A stretch of 64,000 nt of DNA. Source: Metabacillus litoralis (lineage in GTDB: Bacteria; Bacillota; Bacilli; Bacillales; Bacillaceae). The DNA is taken from assembly GCF_020524045.1 (NCBI RefSeq), contig NZ_JAIVKL010000005.1, positions 124,001 to 188,000 of the forward strand, in the 5' to 3' direction. Each line of letters begins with the position of its first letter. Position 1 is the first letter of the stretch. The position numbers and the translations under genes are program-made. Positions 48,935 through 57,483 of this stretch are shown piece by piece. The notes under the pieces are model-generated. The model saw only the letters and a program-made list of their open reading frames with translations, searched no databases and was not told where the DNA came from.

Positions 48935-49138
48935 TTATTTATTCGACTTCGACTTTTCTGCATCATTTTTCTCAATTGATAGAAAATACGCTAATACTCC
49001 TGATAATAGTGAACCACCAATTGCTATTAAAATACGAAAATGAAGCGGTACAGCTGAGTGATCTTTAGCTAAAATCCATAGTGAAAGAATCGCAACAAAA
49101 ATCATTGTCATTATAATCGTTGTCATTCGTTTATTCAT
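48935..49138 (-). CDS. Small membrane protein, 67 residues
   Basis: Two hydrophobic segments (about 7-24 and 34-54, RILIAIGGSLLSGVLAYFLSI) are followed by a charged C-terminus (EKNDAEKSKSNK), a two-helix membrane hairpin. The start at 49138 is chosen because AAGGA lies eight bases upstream; three more codons to 49147 overlap that site. I recognise no named family. It lies downstream of the AraC gene at 49221 on the same strand, 82 bases away. Confidence 0.6.
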   Translation of the reverse strand: MNKRMTTIIMTMIFVAILSLWILAKDHSAVPLHFRILIAIGGSLLSGVLAYFLSIEKNDAEKSKSNK

Positions 49139-49220
49139 TTGGCACATCCTTATTTCTTCAATCTTTTTGTCTTTATAATAACATAAAAAACGTTATTTTT
49201 TGACTTTTGCTTGTAACAGC

Positions 49221-49991
49221 TTATTCTTTTCGCCGATACATGCCAGGTGCTAATCCATATGTTTTCTTAAATACTTTATGAAAGTAAGGGTAACTTCCAA
49301 AGCCACAATTCTCAGCAATTTGTTCAAGTGATTTTGATGTATATTTCATTTGGTCGATCGCAGAAGATAGGCGAATTTCTTGTGCATATTCGATCATTGT
49401 TTTTCCAACACTATTCTTGAATAAAAAGGAAGCTCGTGAAACACTTAATTCAACATGCTGCGAAATTTCCTCAATTCTTAGGGAGGTTAATGCATTTTCT
49501 TCAATAAAGCGCATCATTCTAGTCACAGCAGGTGGACGATTGAAATAAAAGTTTGTTTCATTAACAGACCTTTCCAATAACAAACACATGGATTTCATTA
49601 AATATTTGTTAAGCTCGTGATTTTGTTCAGTAGAAGGTCGTTGTTCTTCAATAATTAGATAACGCCACAAATTTAGAATTTTTTCATCTATATTAATTCG
49701 TGAAATTGTTGGTTTATTAGAACGATTCCACCATTGTTCGATCCACTTTCCGTTACAAAAGATAAAGTAGTCACCACTATTTTGTCCTTCTGTTATTTTA
49801 AGTTCATAGTGTTCCTGTGGTTTAAGAAGAAGGAGATCTCCTTTTTCAATTGAGTGTTTTTTATTATTAACAATGATTTGGCAGGTGCCTTCAGTTTGTA
49901 ATCGAAATAAATAATCATCAAATCCAGATTTATCTACTGAATGAAAGTTTTTTGTATGATAGGAGAAACTACATAGTACAATATTTATCAT
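49221..49991 (-). CDS. AraC-family transcriptional regulator
   Basis: This 256-residue protein has a cupin-like N-terminal domain (about 20-90, with LFRLQTEGTCQIIVNNKK and KGDLLLLKPQEHYELK) and a C-terminal AraC double HTH (about 155-255, ending EQIAENCGFGSYPYFHKVFKKTYGLAPGMYRRK). AAAGGAG precedes the start. It is divergent from the IolE-like gene at 50296 with 304 bases between them, so it probably controls that gene. The ligand is unknown. Confidence 0.82.
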   Translation of the reverse strand: MINIVLCSFSYHTKNFHSVDKSGFDDYLFRLQTEGTCQIIVNNKKHSIEKGDLLLLKPQEHYELKITEGQNSGDYFIFCNGKWIEQWWNRSNKPTISRINIDEKILNLWRYLIIEEQRPSTEQNHELNKYLMKSMCLLLERSVNETNFYFNRPPAVTRMMRFIEENALTSLRIEEISQHVELSVSRASFLFKNSVGKTMIEYAQEIRLSSAIDQMKYTSKSLEQIAENCGFGSYPYFHKVFKKTYGLAPGMYRRKE

Positions 49992-50295
49992 TTATTAATA
50001 ACTCCTTTTGAAGAAAATAGGAAGATAGTAGATGTTTTAATTATATCATTTATTTGCAAATAGTGATTTATTGTTTAAGCTTAAGGTAAATAAGATATAA
50101 CTGAATAAATTCGGTTAATACCTGGTAATAACAATAAAAATGGGCTCTAGTCTTATTCATTGTTGTTAATCACCATTTTTGATAGAGAATTCATTTCTAA
50201 AATTTTTTCGGAAAAAACATGAAAGGTTTCTCTTAAAATTATCTTGCTATCTATTTAATAAAGAAAAATATTTGTGAAAAAAGGAGATAAAACAC
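49992..50295. other. Divergent intergenic region, no clear elements
   Basis: AT-rich sequence between the AraC gene and the IolE-like gene. I see no convincing palindrome, cre box or AraR operator. Promoters in both directions must lie here. Confidence 0.4.
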
Positions 50296-51048
50296 ATGTC
50301 AAAAATTCCTGTAGCCGTTCAATTATATACATTACGTGAGGAAACGAAAAAAGATTTCGCTGGAACTCTTAAAAGAGTTGCTGAGATTGGTTTTGAAGGT
50401 GTAGAATTTGCTGGATTTGAAGGGTTAAGTGCTAAAGAAGTAAAAGAGCTGTTAGATCGTAACAATTTAAAAGCAGCATCAAGTCACATTTCATTAGATG
50501 AATTAAAAAATAACTTAGATCAAGTAATTGAAGATCAAAAAATCATTGGAAGCAAGTATGTAGTTTGTCCATATTTAACAGAAGATCAAAGAAGTGAAGA
50601 GGATTATCAATCACTCATTTCCTTTTTAGATATAACTGGCGAAAAGCTTAAGGGTGAAGGAATTACACTTTGCTATCATAATCACGACTTTGAACTTGAG
50701 AAATTAAAAGATGGAAGAAGCGCACTTGAATCAATATTTGATGATACAAAAGAAGAGAATGTTCAGACAGAACTAGATGTTTATTGGTTAACAAAAGCTA
50801 ATGAAGATCCTGTCGAGTGGATAAAACGTTATAAAGCTCGTACACCTATAGTTCATTTGAAAGATATGACAACAGATGAAGAGAAATTCTTTGCAGAGCT
50901 TGGAACTGGTGGTGTTGATCTTGAAGCAATCCTCGCAGTAGGTGATGAAGTGAATGTGAAGTGGTGGATTGTCGAGCAAGATGTATGCCGTCGTCCTGTT
51001 TTTGAAAGTATTGAGATTAGTTTGAATTATCTAAGGGGCTTAAAATAA
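50296..51048 (+). CDS. Sugar phosphate isomerase/epimerase-like TIM-barrel protein
   Basis: The 250-residue protein belongs to the xylose-isomerase-like TIM barrel (AP_endonuc_2/IolE) superfamily. It starts VAVQLYTLREETKKDFAGTLKRVAEIGFEGVEFAG. Metal-binding residues are expected in CYHNHDFEL, TELDVYWL and VHLKDM, and the late Glu in IVEQD. Members are isomerases, epimerases or dehydratases of sugars and inositol derivatives. AAGGAG precedes the ATG. It stands alone next to a divergent AraC regulator, which suggests a small inducible step for an unidentified sugar. Confidence 0.78.
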   Translation: MSKIPVAVQLYTLREETKKDFAGTLKRVAEIGFEGVEFAGFEGLSAKEVKELLDRNNLKAASSHISLDELKNNLDQVIEDQKIIGSKYVVCPYLTEDQRSEEDYQSLISFLDITGEKLKGEGITLCYHNHDFELEKLKDGRSALESIFDDTKEENVQTELDVYWLTKANEDPVEWIKRYKARTPIVHLKDMTTDEEKFFAELGTGGVDLEAILAVGDEVNVKWWIVEQDVCRRPVFESIEISLNYLRGLK

Positions 51049-51088
51049 TTTTTGGTTTTCGGTTAGAAATAACCAACTAAGTATTAAA

Positions 51089-51332
51089 ACAAAAAAGAGG
51101 TTGAGACAAAAGTACTTTAACAAAATAGAAACCGAGCAATGGTTGTATGTTTAGCTGCGTAGCTCCGGATATATCTTCCGCATTCCCAGGGGAAGCAGTC
51201 AAGCCTCTTCGTGCTAAGCGCTGTGGGATCTAGCCGATGCTTGATCCCACAGGAGTCTACGTATAATTCATCCGCTATGCTAATAATTTGTTCGGAATTT
51301 TTGTTAATTATTAAATTATGTCCCAGCCTTTT
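51089..51332. repeat. Large stem-loop repeat between convergent genes
   Basis: The ends AAAAAAGAGGTTGAGACA and TGTCCCAGCCTTTTTTT pair, and an inner hairpin (GTGGGATC / GATCCCAC) lies at about 51219-51249. The middle is more GC-rich than the surroundings. The form matches dispersed hairpin repeats of Bacillaceae and would also terminate transcription from both sides. Confidence 0.65.
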
Positions 51333-51337
51333 TTTGT

Positions 51338-52045
51338 TTAGTTATACTTGATTTTGTTTGTTAAGCTAGTTAGTTGAGTCAAATTTTGATGAATTTCAGT
51401 ACTTAAAGCTTTATATCCTTCCGCAGTAAGGTGGATACCATCATCACTGATTAAATCTACTAAGTTGCCTGCTTTTTTTATACCTGTTCTTACATCGATT
51501 TTCATAATATTCAATTCTTCAGCTAATAAATTTAGATGGTGGTTATAAATACCATGCCAATAATCTATCCCGCCGACCTGGCTAATCCAGTGACTAATTG
51601 CAGGACTATATCTTTCTGAGATATTTTTATAATATCGAACCGGATCTAACGGTGGTAGAGTTGAAATGATGGGTGTGATTCCACTTTGATGGATTTGTCC
51701 AATAATTGTTTTTATATTATTCAAGTAACGATCAAGCGGAACGATTGCATTGTGTTCCTCTAGAGGTTTTTTTGCAACCTCTTCCCAATTAAAATTACAG
51801 TCGTTGCCTCCTACACCAACGATCACATAATCTGGATTTTCATGAATAACATCCTTTTCAAGTCTTTCTAAAAGTAAGTCGGAGTTATCATTAAAAACAC
51901 CTTTATTAATGACGTTAACATGATCTTTATTTTTTGAAAATAAATCTTGAAGGGAAGTTGGATAACTATCTTTTAAGATTCTTAATCTCCCTTTTACTAG
52001 TGAGACACCTCTTGTAAGGCTATCTCCAAAGCACACAATTTTCAT
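51338..52045 (-). CDS. SGNH/GDSL-family hydrolase
   Basis: The 235-residue protein has no signal peptide. Block I CFGDSLTRG places the catalytic Ser at residue 9. GVGGNDCN supplies the Gly/Asn oxyanion residues and DDGIHLTAEGY carries the Asp/His pair. The family includes acetyl esterases acting on sugars, such as those that deacetylate rhamnogalacturonan or xylan oligomers, and lipases. AGAGGTATG precedes the ATG. It lies 121 bases after a predicted 32-residue small ORF on the same strand. The sugar-esterase role is inferred from the setting. Confidence 0.78.
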   Translation of the reverse strand: MKIVCFGDSLTRGVSLVKGRLRILKDSYPTSLQDLFSKNKDHVNVINKGVFNDNSDLLLERLEKDVIHENPDYVIVGVGGNDCNFNWEEVAKKPLEEHNAIVPLDRYLNNIKTIIGQIHQSGITPIISTLPPLDPVRYYKNISERYSPAISHWISQVGGIDYWHGIYNHHLNLLAEELNIMKIDVRTGIKKAGNLVDLISDDGIHLTAEGYKALSTEIHQNLTQLTSLTNKIKYN

Positions 52046-52166
52046 TTATCATACCTCTTTAATTGTAAGTCAATTTTAATCCATTAGCATTACTTCAATC
52101 ATAACGAAAACTAAAATTCTGTAAACTAATTTGCTCTTACTCGAAACTTGTATTAACTTTCTACCT

Positions 52167-52265
52167 TTATGGAGATAAGAAGGATAAGAAAGAAATCAAT
52201 GTGACATAAAAAATACTAAGTAAAATATTACTATTGGAATTGTTTATTATTTTAAGTAGCTTCAT
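52167..52265 (-). CDS. Small hydrophobic ORF, 32 residues
   Basis: On the minus strand AAGGAGGA lies eight bases before ATG (52265). The ORF runs 32 codons to TAA at 52169-52167. It begins MKLLKIINNSNS, then has a hydrophobic stretch ILLSIFYVTLISFLSFL and ends SP. The near-perfect ribosome site and membrane-like composition make it a credible small protein. It could be a membrane peptide, a toxin-like peptide or a leader for the SGNH gene downstream. No family is recognised. Confidence 0.45.
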   Translation of the reverse strand: MKLLKIINNSNSNILLSIFYVTLISFLSFLSP

Positions 52266-52370
52266 ATGAAAGTCCTCCTTAATGATATCTTGATTTCATT
52301 TTAGGGAAAAATTTCATATTTAACGACAGTGAAAGGATGTATTTTTCATCATTCTTTTGATTGAGAAATT

Positions 52371-52412
52371 AAAAAGAAGGCTATCTGTTCTAATGAACAG
52401 ATAGCCTTCTTT
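52371..52412 (-). terminator. Terminator of the second YesL-like gene
   Basis: AAAGAAGGCTATCTGTT / AACAGATAGCCTTCTTT is a perfect 17-bp stem with a 5-base loop; on the minus strand it ends in a T-rich run. The rest of 52046-52472, apart from the small ORF, shows nothing else. Confidence 0.92.
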
Positions 52413-52472
52413 GAATGAATAAGATCAGATCGTATATGCTTTATCATTAAGTGTTTAGTTCTAGCGCCTTTT

Positions 52473-53096
52473 TTATAAACTGCTTTCAGCTTCTTTTTGC
52501 TCTAATTTCTTGTAAGTTCTTACTGACACCCAAGATAAGAAAAAGCTAACTGAGCTACCAAGAAAGAAAAAATTCAGACCAGGTAGTGAAGATAACATAT
52601 AGAAGATGGCATAAGAGCCAACAATCATTAATAAAGTGTTTAGTGGTTTAATTAGTCCAATAAGAAAAGCACGCTTTATATATTGAAAAGTTGTTAATTT
52701 ATAATGTGCGAAAAGTGGAAAGATATGAATAAGCAGAATAATAAAAAATAAGCATAGTGAGAAAAATCCACCAATAAATAATATTGAAGATCCTTCTGTA
52801 AGTGATTTAGTATACATAAAATTTATATATAGTAAACCAGCGATAATATAAAAAATAATACCTAATACGTTAGCTTGAAGAAACTCTTTTTTATATGCTT
52901 GCCAAAACGTTTTGAAAAGAGGAACATCAAAATCTCCTAACGTCCATTTTCGTGTAATAGAGAACATAGCTGCTGTAGCAGGAAACAATCCAAAAACAAC
53001 GAATCCACATATCGTAAATAAAATCCATAATAAATTCACAATACATAGTCTCATAATCCACTCAGCTACGTTGTATAACTTGTCCATTGAGCCCAA
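52473..53096 (-). CDS. YesL-like membrane protein (DUF624), second copy
   Basis: The 207-residue integral membrane protein has the DUF624 pattern: NVAEWIMRLCIVNLLWILFT at the N-terminus, LFPATAAMFSITRKWTLGDFD around residue 40, and IKPLNTLLMIVGSY in the second half. About six hydrophobic segments are seen. TTG 53096 has AAAGGATG eight bases upstream; the ATG nine bases further in is a weaker option. It is a monocistronic gene with its own strong terminator. Compared with the copy at 31639 it is shorter and diverged. The role is unknown. Confidence 0.78.
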   Translation of the reverse strand: MGSMDKLYNVAEWIMRLCIVNLLWILFTICGFVVFGLFPATAAMFSITRKWTLGDFDVPLFKTFWQAYKKEFLQANVLGIIFYIIAGLLYINFMYTKSLTEGSSILFIGGFFSLCLFFIILLIHIFPLFAHYKLTTFQYIKRAFLIGLIKPLNTLLMIVGSYAIFYMLSSLPGLNFFFLGSSVSFFLSWVSVRTYKKLEQKEAESSL

Positions 53097-53200
53097 ATCT
53101 AAAACATCCTTTCATATCGTCTAAAGGGTTATTTATCCTGAAATCTTTTAGGTCTTTTTTTCGAAAAAATAAATTTTATTACTCTACGTATTATATAGAG

Positions 53201-53226
53201 GTTTTCTTAGATCGTAAACTGGGAAT
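53201..53226 (+). promoter_or_regulatory. Candidate sigma-B promoter of the GlsB/YwzA-like gene
   Basis: GTTTTC, a 14-base spacer and GGGAAT fit the sigma-B consensus (GTTTAA, 13-15 bases, GGGWAT). It lies 40 bases before the start codon of a gene whose B. subtilis relative YwzA belongs to the general stress regulon. Confidence 0.5.
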
Positions 53227-53265
53227 ATAACGAACATAAATAAGAAAAAATGAGGAGTTGTAATA

Positions 53266-53517
53266 ATGGGATTTTTACTTTATTTAATCGTCGGTGGTAT
53301 CATTGGCTGGCTAGCTGGTTTAATTCTTGGGAGAGATGTTCCAGGTGGAGTTATTGGTAACATTATATTAGGAATAATTGGAGCATGGTTAGGTGGAGAG
53401 TTATTTGGAGATTTTGGTCCCACTTTAGCTAGTATCGCAATTATCCCTGCATTAATTGGAGCGATCATCGTCGTTTTCGTAGTAGCTCTTATTATGAAAG
53501 CAGTTAGAAAAAAATAA
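53266..53517 (+). CDS. GlsB/YeaQ/YmgE-family stress membrane protein
   Basis: The 83-residue, very hydrophobic protein has glycine-rich helices: GGIIGWLAGLILGRDVPGGVIGNIILGIIGAWLGGELFG, then a third helix IPALIGAIIVVFVVALIMKAVRKK. This is the transglycosylase-associated (GlsB/YeaQ/YmgE) pattern, which includes B. subtilis YwzA. GAGGAG precedes the ATG. A candidate sigma-B promoter upstream fits a general stress role. It is monocistronic with a strong terminator and seems unrelated to sugar use. Confidence 0.85.
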   Translation: MGFLLYLIVGGIIGWLAGLILGRDVPGGVIGNIILGIIGAWLGGELFGDFGPTLASIAIIPALIGAIIVVFVVALIMKAVRKK

Positions 53518-53527
53518 TAAGATCTAT

Positions 53528-53570
53528 AAAAAACACTTTAATTTCTAAAAAATTAAAGTGTTTTTTTATT
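53528..53570 (+). terminator. Terminator after the stress protein gene
   Basis: AAACACTTTAATTT / AATTAAAGTGTTT forms a long stem followed by TTTTATT. Confidence 0.92.
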
Positions 53571-53897
53571 CTATGGCTATGTTGAACTTTGTTGAATTTC
53601 GTAAAAGACATATACTTTCTCCGGGAAATCACCATAAAAGCAACAGAAATAAATTATAAGCTTTAACATGGCCAATTGTTTAAGAAATTATATCATCGTT
53701 TAGGAGCTAATTTGTAGATTACGTAAATAGTCACACAGTTCGTAAAATGTAAGTAAATTCTAAAGATCTTTTATTCATTATATGATTCATGTAAAAGTAG
53801 AACCCTCTTTTTCCTTGAATCTAGAGGTTAAAATCATGTTCTTTTCTTATTATTTATTAATAAACTAATAAACTATTAAATTTTTTTCAAAAAAATA

Positions 53898-54079
53898 TTG
53901 TACAGATAAAAATTGTGTGTTATATTTTTATTGCAAGGTTAGTGCAAACGATTTCACATCATTTTGCACATAGATTACATAAATATAAAATAAGATAACT
54001 AGTATTATACTAATATATAATGGTTAACTTATTACAGTAGAATCTATGTTTTTTTCGAAATTTGTGCAAACGTTTTTCT
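53898..54079 (+). promoter_or_regulatory. Promoter and paired LacI-type operators upstream of the second sugar transporter
   Basis: TTGTAC (53898-53903) and TATATT (53921-53926) are 17 bp apart. GTGCAAACGATTTCAC at 53942-53957 lies just past the transcription start. GTGCAAACGTTTTTCT at 54064-54079 is 122 bp further. Both share GTGCAAACG and fit LacI-family or cre sites. The earlier part of the gap, 53571-53897, shows nothing I can name. Confidence 0.6.
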
Positions 54080-54114
54080 AACTTAAAGCGAAATAAAAAA
54101 ATGGGGGTAAAACA

Positions 54115-55437
54115 ATGAGTAGTAAAAAATTATTCTTGGGGCTTTTCTCTATTATGTTTCTTGTAAGCGTTGTACTTGCTGGTTGTTCTGGCGGTTCAGA
54201 TGAAACAAAAGGTACAGACAACGGTGGTAAAGAAACAGAAGGAGAAGAAGTAACATTAGATATTTTCCAATTTAAAGTAGAATTTAAAGACCAGTTTGAA
54301 GCGGTTGCTGAGCAATATCAAGAAGCAAACCCAAACGTTAAAATCAATATCCAAACTGTTGGTGGCGGAGAAGATTATGGTGCTGCATTAAGATCTAAAT
54401 TTGCTTCAGGTGATGAGCCAGCAATTTTTAATATCGGTGGTCCAACTGATGTTATTGACTGGGAAGATAGTTTAGCTGATTTAACAGATACAGCTGCAGC
54501 AGAAGTTGCGCTTGAAGGAACTCTTGACGGTGTTACTAAAGAAGATAAAGCATATGGATTACCATTTAACCAAGAAGGTTATGGTTTAATTTACAATACT
54601 GAAATTTTCGAAAAAGCAGGAGTTGACCCTGCAACTATTACAGATATGGCTTCATTAGAAGCAGCTGTTGCAACGTTAGATGAGAAAAAAGGTGACTTAG
54701 GTTTAGATGCAGTATTTGCTTTCCCTGCTAAAGAAACTTGGGTAACTGGTCAACATTTAGCGAATGCATTCATCGCTCCTGAATTTGACGGCAATGTGAC
54801 TAAAGCTTATGAGTCTGACACAATTGCTTTTGAATATGCAGATGCAATGAAAAACTTTATCGATCTTCAAAATAAATTCTCAGTACAACCTGTTGTAAGT
54901 CTTGACTATTCACAACAAGTAGAAGAATTATTCTCTACAGGTAAAGTAGCTATTATTCAACAAGGTAACTGGGTTTACGGATCAATCGCAGGTATTGATG
55001 AAGAGTTAGCTAACAATAAAGTTGGTATTTTACCAATTCCAGTTCCAGGATATAAAGAAGATTCAATTCCAGTAGGTGTTCCAATGTACTGGGCTGTAAA
55101 TAAGAACAAAGATGAAAAAGTAGTAGAAGAGTCTAAAAAATTCTTAGACTGGTTATACACTTCTGATGAAGGTAAAGAAGCTGTAGTTAGCGACTTTAAA
55201 TTCATTCCAGCTTATGAAGGTTATGATGCTTCAAAAATTACAGATCCACTTTCAAAATCAATTTATGAGTATGCAGAAGCAGGAAAAACAATTGGTTGGA
55301 CATTCAGTGGATATCCATTAAACTGGGCTCAAAATGAACTTGGTGTTAACATCCAAAAATATTTGAGCGATGCAGCTACATGGGAAGAAGTAATCAATGA
55401 TTCAAAAGCTGCTTGGGAAGAAGCAAGAGCAGAATAA
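54115..55437 (+). CDS. CUT1 sugar-binding lipoprotein
   Basis: The 440-residue lipoprotein has a lipobox with Cys24 (VLAGCSGG) and a family 1 solute-binding domain (VTLDIFQFKVEFKDQFEAVAEQYQEANPNVKINIQTVGGG, LPFNQEGYGLIYNTEIFEKAG, GKVAIIQQGNWVYGSI, IPVGVPMYWAVNK). GGGGG lies upstream of the ATG. Two permeases, a LacI regulator and a GH13 glucosidase follow, so alpha-glucosides are the probable substrates. Two strong hairpins separate it from the permeases. Confidence 0.85.
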   Translation: MSSKKLFLGLFSIMFLVSVVLAGCSGGSDETKGTDNGGKETEGEEVTLDIFQFKVEFKDQFEAVAEQYQEANPNVKINIQTVGGGEDYGAALRSKFASGDEPAIFNIGGPTDVIDWEDSLADLTDTAAAEVALEGTLDGVTKEDKAYGLPFNQEGYGLIYNTEIFEKAGVDPATITDMASLEAAVATLDEKKGDLGLDAVFAFPAKETWVTGQHLANAFIAPEFDGNVTKAYESDTIAFEYADAMKNFIDLQNKFSVQPVVSLDYSQQVEELFSTGKVAIIQQGNWVYGSIAGIDEELANNKVGILPIPVPGYKEDSIPVGVPMYWAVNKNKDEKVVEESKKFLDWLYTSDEGKEAVVSDFKFIPAYEGYDASKITDPLSKSIYEYAEAGKTIGWTFSGYPLNWAQNELGVNIQKYLSDAATWEEVINDSKAAWEEARAE

Positions 55438-55447
55438 GTTAGAATTT

Positions 55448-55486
55448 GAGCAAACAAAGTAGCGATTTTTGCTACTTTGTTTGCTC
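55448..55486 (+). promoter_or_regulatory. First stem-loop after the sugar-binding protein gene
   Basis: A perfect 16-bp stem, GAGCAAACAAAGTAGC / GCTACTTTGTTTGCTC, has a 7-base loop and no T run. It probably stabilises the upstream message or partly terminates. Confidence 0.75.
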
Positions 55487-55527
55487 ATACAAACTAATAA
55501 CCTTAATGAAGAAAATTGTATAAGCCA

Positions 55528-55566
55528 CTTCATAATAGAAGGTAGCATTCACCTTCTATTATGAAG
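55528..55566 (+). promoter_or_regulatory. Second stem-loop after the sugar-binding protein gene
   Basis: A perfect 16-bp stem, CTTCATAATAGAAGGT / ACCTTCTATTATGAAG, has a 7-base loop and no T run. It lies 41 bases after the first. Confidence 0.75.
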
Positions 55567-55719
55567 CGTCTTATAGAACAGCATGAAATGGACGTTATAT
55601 ACCTTTGTTAACCTTCTTTATTGGAAAAAACAGAGCGGATTTCTAGTTCGCATTAAAAAATCCACAATAAGATTAACAGAGAAACTTAAAAAAGCTATCA
55701 TATGTTGGAGGGATAAAAC

Positions 55720-56583
55720 ATGATGCGTACAAAGGATCTATCATATTGGTTGTTTTTAGCACCGGTCCTATTAGCATTAGCATTGGTTATTATTTTACCT
55801 TTATTAATAGGGGTATACTATTCATTTACTGATTGGAATGGAATAAAAGCTGGGTCATTCCTAGGATTTGAAAATTACATTGACGCCTTTAAGGACGAAG
55901 AATTTTTAGATTCACTATGGTTTACGACGAAATTTTCAGTTGTATCGGTTATGTTAACGAATATAATCGGACTAGGTTTAGCGTTAATTGTAACAACAAA
56001 AATTAAATCTAGTAAATTCCTACGTACAGTTTTCTTTATGCCAAACTTAATTGGTGGACTAATTTTAGGATTTATCTGGCAGTTTATCTTTATTAAAGTA
56101 TTCTCTGGGTTTGGAGATATGTTTGGTATCGAAAGTCTAAAAGGCTGGTTATCTACAACTGAAACTGGTTTTTGGGGATTAGTTATCTTAATGAGCTGGC
56201 AAATGTCAGGTTATATCATGATTATTTATATCGCATATTTGGAAGGACTTCCAAGTGAATTGTTAGAAGCTTCCGAAATAGATGGTGCTGGGCCATTCCA
56301 ACGCTTAAGATATATTATTTTCCCATTAGTTGCACCAGCATTTACTGTTAGTATGTTTTTAACATTATCAAATTCATTTAAACTTTATGATCAAAACCTT
56401 TCATTAACAGCAGGTGGACCTTATAACTCTACACAAATGGTTGCGATGGAAATCTTTAAAACAGCATTTGGTGAAAGAGATATGGCGTATGCACAAGCAA
56501 AAGCTGTTGTGTTCTTTATCATTGTTGCAGTAATAGCCTTGACTCAAGTTTATATTAATAAGAAAAGGGAGGTTGAAATGTAA
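55720..56583 (+). CDS. CUT1 ABC transporter permease, MalF type
   Basis: The 287-residue protein has six predicted membrane helices and the EAA loop LLEASEIDGAGPFQRLRYIIFP (about 182-203). The N-terminus SYWLFLAPVLLALALVIILPLLIGVYYSFTDWNG is typical. Two adjacent ATG codons follow TTGGAGGG. It overlaps the next permease by one base (TAATG), so translation is coupled. As with the abnEFJ system, no ATPase gene is in the operon. Confidence 0.88.
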   Translation: MMRTKDLSYWLFLAPVLLALALVIILPLLIGVYYSFTDWNGIKAGSFLGFENYIDAFKDEEFLDSLWFTTKFSVVSVMLTNIIGLGLALIVTTKIKSSKFLRTVFFMPNLIGGLILGFIWQFIFIKVFSGFGDMFGIESLKGWLSTTETGFWGLVILMSWQMSGYIMIIYIAYLEGLPSELLEASEIDGAGPFQRLRYIIFPLVAPAFTVSMFLTLSNSFKLYDQNLSLTAGGPYNSTQMVAMEIFKTAFGERDMAYAQAKAVVFFIIVAVIALTQVYINKKREVEM

Positions 56584-57398
56584 TGAGAAGCAAATATCCA
56601 TTTTCACTTGAGATATTAGGAATCTTATTAGGTCTTTTATGGCTATCACCTTTCTATCTAATGATTGTTAACTCTTTGAAAACAAAAAGAGAAATATTTT
56701 CAGATGTTATTCGTTTACCTGAAGAATTTACGTTTGATAATTATATTCAAGCTTTCGAAGAACTTGATTTTATTCAAACATTTATTAATTCATTAGTTAT
56801 TACAGTAACAAGTGTATTAATCATTATTATTTTCTCATCTATGGCTGCTTACGCTTTATCACGTAACAAAAGTAAAATTAGTACAATTTTATTTATGGTA
56901 TTTGTCGCAGCGATGTTAATTCCTTTTCAATCAGTTATGATTCCACTCGTAACAGTTTTTGGTCAGGTAGAAATGTTAAATCGTGTAGGCTTAATCTTTA
57001 TGTATTTAGGGTTTGGAAGTAGTTTATCAATTTTCCTATTCCACGGTACCTTAACTGGTATTTCTAAATCCTTGGATGAAGCTGCAATTATTGATGGATG
57101 TAACAAATTTCAAGTGTTTTGGCATATTATATTCCCGATTTTAAAACCGATCACTGTAACAGTTGCGATTTTAAACATCATTTATATTTGGAATGATTAC
57201 TTATTACCATCACTAGTTATTAACCAAGAAGGTTTACAAACGATTCCATTGAAAATGTTCTTCTTCTTTGGAGAGTATACGAAACAATGGCATTTAGCTC
57301 TTGCAGGTCTAACTATAGCAATCATTCCAGTAATTATCGTTTATTTCTTTGCACAACGTGAAATTATAAAAGGTATATCTGAAGGTGCAGTTAAATAA
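56583..57398 (+). CDS. CUT1 ABC transporter permease, MalG type
   Basis: The 271-residue protein has six predicted helices, the EAA loop LDEAAIIDGCNKFQVFWHIIFP (about 162-183) and the MalG-like C-terminal end REIIKGISEGAVK. The start ATG shares its A with the stop of the upstream permease. GGGAGG about ten bases upstream lies inside the preceding gene. It ends the transporter unit; no clear terminator separates it from the regulator gene. Confidence 0.88.
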   Translation: MRSKYPFSLEILGILLGLLWLSPFYLMIVNSLKTKREIFSDVIRLPEEFTFDNYIQAFEELDFIQTFINSLVITVTSVLIIIIFSSMAAYALSRNKSKISTILFMVFVAAMLIPFQSVMIPLVTVFGQVEMLNRVGLIFMYLGFGSSLSIFLFHGTLTGISKSLDEAAIIDGCNKFQVFWHIIFPILKPITVTVAILNIIYIWNDYLLPSLVINQEGLQTIPLKMFFFFGEYTKQWHLALAGLTIAIIPVIIVYFFAQREIIKGISEGAVK

Positions 57399-57483
57399 TC
57401 TAAATTAAAGAATGAGAAATCGTTCCCACATCCTTCTCGACGGCTAAAGTATTTTTCTTTGCAAGCAGGAAAGGGTGTGACAA

